From contig NZ_JBBKTU010000001.1 in assembly GCF_037892605.1 (NCBI RefSeq), forward strand, positions 3,286,001-3,350,000: a stretch of 64,000 nt of DNA, given 5' to 3'. The notes beneath the pieces are model-generated. The model searched no databases. It worked only from the letters and a program-made list of their open reading frames with translations, and was not told the DNA's origin. A program made the translations under genes and the position numbers. Below, one piece after another: positions 60,601-64,000 of this stretch (position 1 is its first letter; the number at the start of each line of letters is the position of its first letter). Source of the DNA: Lacibacter sp. H407 (lineage in GTDB: Bacteria > Bacteroidota > Bacteroidia > Chitinophagales > Chitinophagaceae).

Positions 60601-61527
60601 ATCCAATGCATCAATTGTCAAGTCTTTTTCTGATGCGATATACACTTTACTTTTTCCGGTACCATTACTATTGATGGCAAACGTAGCCATGAACCCACGT
60701 TTGAGAATGAATGAACGGGCTGCATTATCTCCGCCTGGAATTGTTGCGCCTGCATAAATAATGTCTTCCTGTAAACTGGCAGCAGTGCCGCTTTGTGCTG
60801 TACCGCTAAATATTTTTAATGGTAAGTGTGCGGTTGAAAGAGGTCTTACAACTGAACCTTTTTGATAATATTGATTGATGCGGAAATTATTATCTAAAAC
60901 TCCTGTAACATGGTTGATGCGGATATTGCCCAGCTTCGTCATTAATGCATCCGGATTTTCATTGTGCATATAAACCCATGATGCAGGATCTGAAAAATTA
61001 AGTAACAACGTGGGCGACATGCCTCCTTCTTTTAAATGAACAGTACTTTCATTTAACAAAGACAAAGCGCCCTGGCTAACAGTTCCACCTTGTACTGTTA
61101 GTTGTGAGTTTGTAAGTGTGATACCTTTTTGTGAACAGGCGAAACTGATTCCGCCATTCGCTACAACACTGGCCGACTCGATGTATAAATTAAAACGAAT
61201 GGGCTGGCCGGGTTCGAGGCTTCTGTCTTTTGGATATTTATCATTCACCGGATCATGCACATTGGGGCAAATGAGGTAGAGGTGTGAGCCTCCGCCGGGT
61301 AAACAGGTAGGCTTACCGGGTGTGCCATCATCGGTTGATGGTTTTTCTATGGTTACCCTCCAGTTTTTTTCATTAAAGAAATCACTGTCTACTTCTCCCG
61401 TCCAATAAATGTAACGTACAGAAGTGTCGCATGCAGTTTGATCCTGTGCGTAAATAGATGGAATAAAGAGCAACAGTAAAAGAAACTGTAAAATACCTGC
61501 TCGCTTAAGTTTGTAGAAGTTGTACAT
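57616..61527 (-). CDS. GH128-like beta-1,3-glucanase with four CBM6/35-type domains and T9SS sorting domain
   Basis: A 1303-residue secreted protein. The signal peptide (about residues 1-28) ends SIYAQ. Residues 30-330 are a beta-rich N-terminal region. The catalytic core of the Glyco_hydro_cc/GH128 type spans about 335-580: LLGFNESD with acid/base Glu391, VAVHWYDWG, and IWITEFN with nucleophile Glu501. Four carbohydrate-binding modules follow, each opening with an FEAE-like motif (FEAECG, FYEAEQ, FEAEDA, LEAELA). The last ~80 residues (VYPNPAQTG ... KGMYVLTVSQ) form the T9SS signal. It probably cuts laminarin- or fungal-type glucan at the cell surface. The start is placed at the signal peptide. 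Confidence 0.85.
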   Translation of the reverse strand: MYNFYKLKRAGILQFLLLLLFIPSIYAQDQTACDTSVRYIYWTGEVDSDFFNEKNWRVTIEKPSTDDGTPGKPTCLPGGGSHLYLICPNVHDPVNDKYPKDRSLEPGQPIRFNLYIESASVVANGGISFACSQKGITLTNSQLTVQGGTVSQGALSLLNESTVHLKEGGMSPTLLLNFSDPASWVYMHNENPDALMTKLGNIRINHVTGVLDNNFRINQYYQKGSVVRPLSTAHLPLKIFSGTAQSGTAASLQEDIIYAGATIPGGDNAARSFILKRGFMATFAINSNGTGKSKVYIASEKDLTIDALDIALQGNVSFIRVVPWNWVIKKGTGGFYDQLNTGWFYNWNNNNNPLPNYEYVPMAWGAGGALPAAINLVTQKKKTTHLLGFNESDNCEDQSGQFNNLCQPAVAVAYYENLMGLGVRLGTPAPRENGPTTWLLEFARIAKERDVRFDFVAVHWYDWGSNPANSPNADPQQIFNRFKAYLENVYRIYKLPIWITEFNANPNRGNPIQDAFLRLALPYLESLDYVERYAYFQPNPQYATVPQTPANYYENGELTNIGELYMNHTSSPSIPDSTVECPNNLEGLDLTYVSVPTNSLVFEAECGKFIGNQWDVLENTNASNGLYIRGNNNLAGITALAKQVHFEFELAEAGTYRAWIRSSSTGAGTIRISIDGKTMEQITPFTSGSFTWFQVPRFYALGEGKHRLTIEYPNSNIMLDQVALTNGPENMEQFINDAGYCTPSTNKFGLDATDFTGFYEAEQAAKGVSWKTETSPNAIGGAYTASEENITSTEVPVGDDKVLSFSFNIDKADEYDIWAKIQALKSTATSLWISVDDEPFRKWSNLGSATFEWYWKKFYYSYEIEDRNFTYFLSAGQHQVKIAINSGDVFVDRLAVVTKGKLPETTDPNVLAISESLEFEAEDARFIQGTGTTGTLISTVNCSTSSNLQQVNLGNRLGNWIAFETVVADAAGPYKLKVSYMSKVNRPFRIKVNGTTMGRQLATASGNWCYIAADNPTLGSPAVYEVVVILKRGLNTIEIGLNNAELAPFIDKIKLEKAELNGLGLEAELAELISANNSILVPTCTVASNGALVNMGLNTNNAIRFNNLVSSETKTYQVDIYYITKVQRNLRVSINGEPFTTESFVASGNWCFEASPVVAVKSMELTFAQGTNTIEFKPTGTDAPFIDKIVIREPTPASAANQQASLGADLGTQLFEQATANVFAVYPNPAQTGTPITLMLPGSVTTGQVLVQVTDVTGRIVFAQTLPAQTNRQVKIENRLSKGMYVLTVSQGLLRTSKKIVIQ

Positions 61528-61840
61528 GGCAAGTTCGTTTTGATAATTTTGATATGCCCAAATGTATTCTCTTGCTTTTTTTTTGACAGGGACAATCAAT
61601 TCATTAAAAGGGTCTATTTGTTTTTTCAGAAGATGTTTAATAAAAGCAATAATTATGTTACACAGCAATTTTTTTTCGTTTTTCAGAAGTATTGTTTATC
61701 GCCAGATTTGTTTTGAGTTGTTATAAGATCAATTGAATTTGAATGTTGATTGATTTGTTTATACCTGCTTTTTGAACCGCTCAACTCCTTGCACAGATTT
61801 TCTAAGCATAACTTTATACACAATACAACATGTCGTTTTT
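61528..61840. other. divergent intergenic region of the glucanase genes, 313 bp
   Basis: An AT-rich region (CAATTTTTTTTCG near 61665) between the GH128-like gene (minus) and the GH16 gene (plus). It should hold both promoters; TAACTTTA near 61808 is the nearest match to the -7 box for the plus gene. I see no gene, repeat or clear operator. Confidence 0.45.
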
Positions 61841-62683
61841 ATGAAATATATTTTCTCAACTGTTTTGTTTTTTGTTTTGCTTGCCTGTGTTAAAAAAGAT
61901 CAAACGGTTTCAACTCCAAAAACAAAAACCTATCAACTGGTATGGCAGGATGATTTTACGACGAATGGTCCTCCTGATTCACTCAAATGGAGATTTGAAC
62001 ACGGTTTTTTGCGAAACGAAGAAGCTCAATGGTACCAGCGTGAAAATGCGGTGTGCGAAAATGGGCAGCTTGTAATTACCGGCAACAAAGAGCGTAAGCC
62101 AAATCCGAATTATGTTGCCGGAAGTACAGATTGGAAAACCAAACGGGAGTTTATCGAGTATACGTCAGCCAGTGTGGTGATGCAAAAAGAGCATGCGTTC
62201 CAATATGGCAAAATGGAAGTAAGGGCGAGAATTGATGCGCAAACGGGTTTGTGGCCAGCGATCTGGACATTGGGAACCTTTGGCGAGTGGCCATCCAATG
62301 GTGAAGTGGATGTAATGGAATATTATGACGAGAAGATACTGGCAAATTTCGCATACGGAAGTGCTACACGTTGGCAAGCTATTTGGGACGGTGCGTCCAA
62401 GTCGGTTGCTTCTTTTGGAGGTGCATTGTGGGCGAATCAATTTCATATCTGGACATTGGAGTGGGATGAAAGTATGATGCGAATCTTGCTGGATGGACAG
62501 CTCATGAATTCAATCGATTTGAATCAGACATTCAATAAAATTGACGGGAAGAATCCATTTCGTCAACCACATTACCTGTTGCTGAATCTTGCCATGGGTG
62601 GCAACAGCGGTGGGAGTTTAGCCAATACAATTTTACCTTCGAAGTATATGATTGATTATGTAAGGATTTATCAGAAGCAGTAA
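61841..62683 (+). CDS. GH16 family glycoside hydrolase, laminarinase-like lipoprotein
   Basis: A 280-residue enzyme with a lipoprotein signal (MKYIFSTVLFFVLLAC, Cys16). The jelly-roll catalytic motif is GEVDVMEYY: nucleophile Glu155, Asp157 and acid/base Glu160, the ExDxxE form of beta-1,3- and beta-1,3-1,4-glucanases. Also typical are LVWQDDFTTNG at the start, FQYGKMEVRAR, WPAIWTLG and HIWTLEWDE. It would sit on the membrane and cleave laminarin-type glucans, matching the GH128-like gene across the divergent promoter. The start is taken at the ATG beginning the signal. Confidence 0.93.
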   Translation: MKYIFSTVLFFVLLACVKKDQTVSTPKTKTYQLVWQDDFTTNGPPDSLKWRFEHGFLRNEEAQWYQRENAVCENGQLVITGNKERKPNPNYVAGSTDWKTKREFIEYTSASVVMQKEHAFQYGKMEVRARIDAQTGLWPAIWTLGTFGEWPSNGEVDVMEYYDEKILANFAYGSATRWQAIWDGASKSVASFGGALWANQFHIWTLEWDESMMRILLDGQLMNSIDLNQTFNKIDGKNPFRQPHYLLLNLAMGGNSGGSLANTILPSKYMIDYVRIYQKQ

Positions 62684-62748
62684 GCAATTGTTTTAATCGT
62701 TACCTGCTATCAGCAGATTCGTTGTTCAATCTTCATTAATCGAAACAC

Positions 62749-64000
62749 ATGCTAAAGTATTTCTTGTTATCGTTTGCATTTTTCATTGCGAATATGTCGT
62801 TTTCGCAAACCCGGGTTCCAGCCATGTTTAGTGATAATATGGTGCTGCAGCAACAGCAAATGGTTTCAGTTTGGGGAGTTGATAATCCCAATGCAAAAAT
62901 TGCTGTAAGTGGCAGTTGGGGAAGAAATGCCACTGCTACTGCCGATGTAAAAGGGCATTGGAAACTAAAATTACAAACGCCTTCAGCAGGTGGACCTTAC
63001 ACAGTAGTTATTAAAGGAAGCAAAGAAGTAACATTGAAAAATGTATTGATTGGTGAAGTGTGGTTCTGTTCAGGACAATCAAATATGGAAATGCCGGTAA
63101 AAGGTTATTCCAACCAACCAATCATTGGCAGCAACGAAACAATACTCAACTCTGCTAATGACAATATTCGTTTTTTAAACACACCCCGTTCAACAAGTAT
63201 AACTCCTTTGTATGATGTAAAAGGAGAGTGGAAATCAGCCGGTCCCGCAACCACCGGAAATTTCAGTGCCACCGCTTATTACTTCGCAAAAAAATTGCAG
63301 GCGGTATTGAATGTCCCCGTTGGTATTATTCAATCGGCATGGGGTGCCTCTACTATTGAGAGCTGGATGGATAAACAAACTTTATCAACGTTTGAAAACA
63401 AAGTCATACCAGATAAAGTTCCCGATAGTATCCCCAACAGAACTCCTACAATTATGTACAACTCCATGTTGCATCCATACATTGGTTATACCATTAAAGG
63501 CGTGCTTTGGTACCAGGGAGAATCAAACCGTGAAAATGCAAATGAATATCATGCGTTGTTTACTTCCATGATCAACTCGTGGAGAAAGCAATGGGAGCAG
63601 GGAGACTTTCCATTTTACTTTGTACAGATAGCTCCAATTGAACCGGGAAAAGTGAATGCTGCTTTTTTGCGTGAAGCACAGCTGCAAACAATGTTGTCAG
63701 TAAAAAATACAGGGATGGCCGTTACAATGGATATTGGTGAACGAACAGTAATACACCCTGCGCAAAAAGAACAAGTAGGAAACCGCTTGGCGTATTGGGC
63801 ACTGGCAAAAGATTACAGTGTGAAAGGCATTGCTTTCAGCGGACCTGTGTATAAACAAGTGGACAAGACAGCTAACGGCAGGTTAATGTTAACGTTTGAC
63901 TACTGTGATCAAGGGTTAACGAGTTTTGGTAAACCTCTTACTGATTTTGAAATAGCTGGTGAAGACAAAATATTTTATCCTGCACAGGCAATGATACGGA
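62749..64000 (+). CDS. sialate O-acetylesterase family protein (3' end outside window)
   Basis: The frame is open from ATG at 62749 to the window end (417 codons seen). Signal peptide: MLKYFLLSFAFFIANMSFSQ. The SGNH-esterase landmarks are present: GEVWFCSGQSNMEMPV with the catalytic Ser, GIIQSAWGASTIESW, and GVLWYQGESN. The C-terminal Asp-x-x-His block should follow beyond or near the end (DIGERTVIHPAQKEQVGNRLA is visible). The family removes O-acetyl groups from sialic acids or plant and microbial glycans. It lies 65 bp after the GH16 gene on the same strand, so it is likely part of the same carbohydrate operon. Confidence 0.92.
   Translation, partial: MLKYFLLSFAFFIANMSFSQTRVPAMFSDNMVLQQQQMVSVWGVDNPNAKIAVSGSWGRNATATADVKGHWKLKLQTPSAGGPYTVVIKGSKEVTLKNVLIGEVWFCSGQSNMEMPVKGYSNQPIIGSNETILNSANDNIRFLNTPRSTSITPLYDVKGEWKSAGPATTGNFSATAYYFAKKLQAVLNVPVGIIQSAWGASTIESWMDKQTLSTFENKVIPDKVPDSIPNRTPTIMYNSMLHPYIGYTIKGVLWYQGESNRENANEYHALFTSMINSWRKQWEQGDFPFYFVQIAPIEPGKVNAAFLREAQLQTMLSVKNTGMAVTMDIGERTVIHPAQKEQVGNRLAYWALAKDYSVKGIAFSGPVYKQVDKTANGRLMLTFDYCDQGLTSFGKPLTDFEIAGEDKIFYPAQAMIR

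Noticed and set aside
61528-61668. 47-codon N-terminal extension of the GH128-like gene
   Set aside because: Basic, non-signal sequence in AT-rich DNA before a normal signal peptide.
63311-63571. 86-aa frame inside the sialate O-acetylesterase gene
   Set aside because: Out-of-frame shadow of a conserved SGNH-esterase gene.

Overview
The window looks like the chromosome of a Bacteroidota bacterium, most probably a member of the Chitinophagaceae (taxonomy is inferred from gene content, not from a marker search). Three secreted proteins end in type IX secretion (T9SS) sorting domains, several outer-membrane barrels and lipoproteins are present, menaquinone is made by the futalosine route (MqnE), and several genes are preceded by the Bacteroidota promoter box TAnnTTTG rather than an E. 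coli-type -10.

Layout. 1-9.3 kb: end of an outer-membrane barrel protein, dCMP deaminase, a T9SS protein, a zinc aminopeptidase, an MFS carrier, a potassium channel and an alpha/beta hydrolase. Paired REP-like palindromes lie in the spacers from 7.1 kb. 9.6-16.2 kb: lipoamide dehydrogenase, an ExbB/ExbD pair, and divergent prmC/ribD followed by an EamA carrier and a YigZ-type protein. 16.2-24.5 kb: envelope and transport genes, including a tandem pair of secreted four-cysteine proteins, an L,D-transpeptidase, a bestrophin and a sugar porter. 24.6-30.5 kb: an AT-rich, single-orientation array of seven small unrelated genes separated by long imperfect palindromes. 30.5-50 kb: mqnE, a metalloprotease, a nucleoside carrier, glnS, rocD, ispE, the etf genes, tilS, rhomboid and rlmH. 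48.2-53.6 kb: a CHASE2 protein, a FecR-like protein and, divergently, a caspase-fold/TPR protein. 53.7-57.5 kb: an amidohydrolase, OmpA and porin-type envelope genes, and tRNA-Arg(ACG). 57.6-64 kb: a carbohydrate locus with a GH128-like beta-1,3-glucanase, a GH16 lipoprotein and a sialate O-acetylesterase cut by the window end.

The most unusual region is 24.6-30.5 kb. Read on the minus strand, most genes sit in a cassette whose first bases (G/TTAGTGG, G/TTATGTGCC, G/TTGTACG, G/TTGTGCG, G/TTAGCCGC) are the inverse of the bases just after that same gene's stop. A folded site with bulged bases then leads into the next cassette. This is the geometry of integron gene cassettes with attC sites, but the boxes do not fit the classical GTTRRRY consensus and the sites are long (about 140-200 bp). 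No integrase lies in the window, so this would be an integrase-less cassette cluster of a divergent type.

A second theme is repeats. The intergenic spaces are filled with a small vocabulary of short words: GTGAGTGGTGAGTAG, CTTCGTACTTCGTAC, ATTATCCATTA, AGCCGATAG and hairpins such as GGTTCGTGTCTCACGAACC. The same words appear in frame inside the housekeeping genes prmC, ribD, ispE and tilS, where they add short low-complexity peptides at variable positions of otherwise conserved enzymes.
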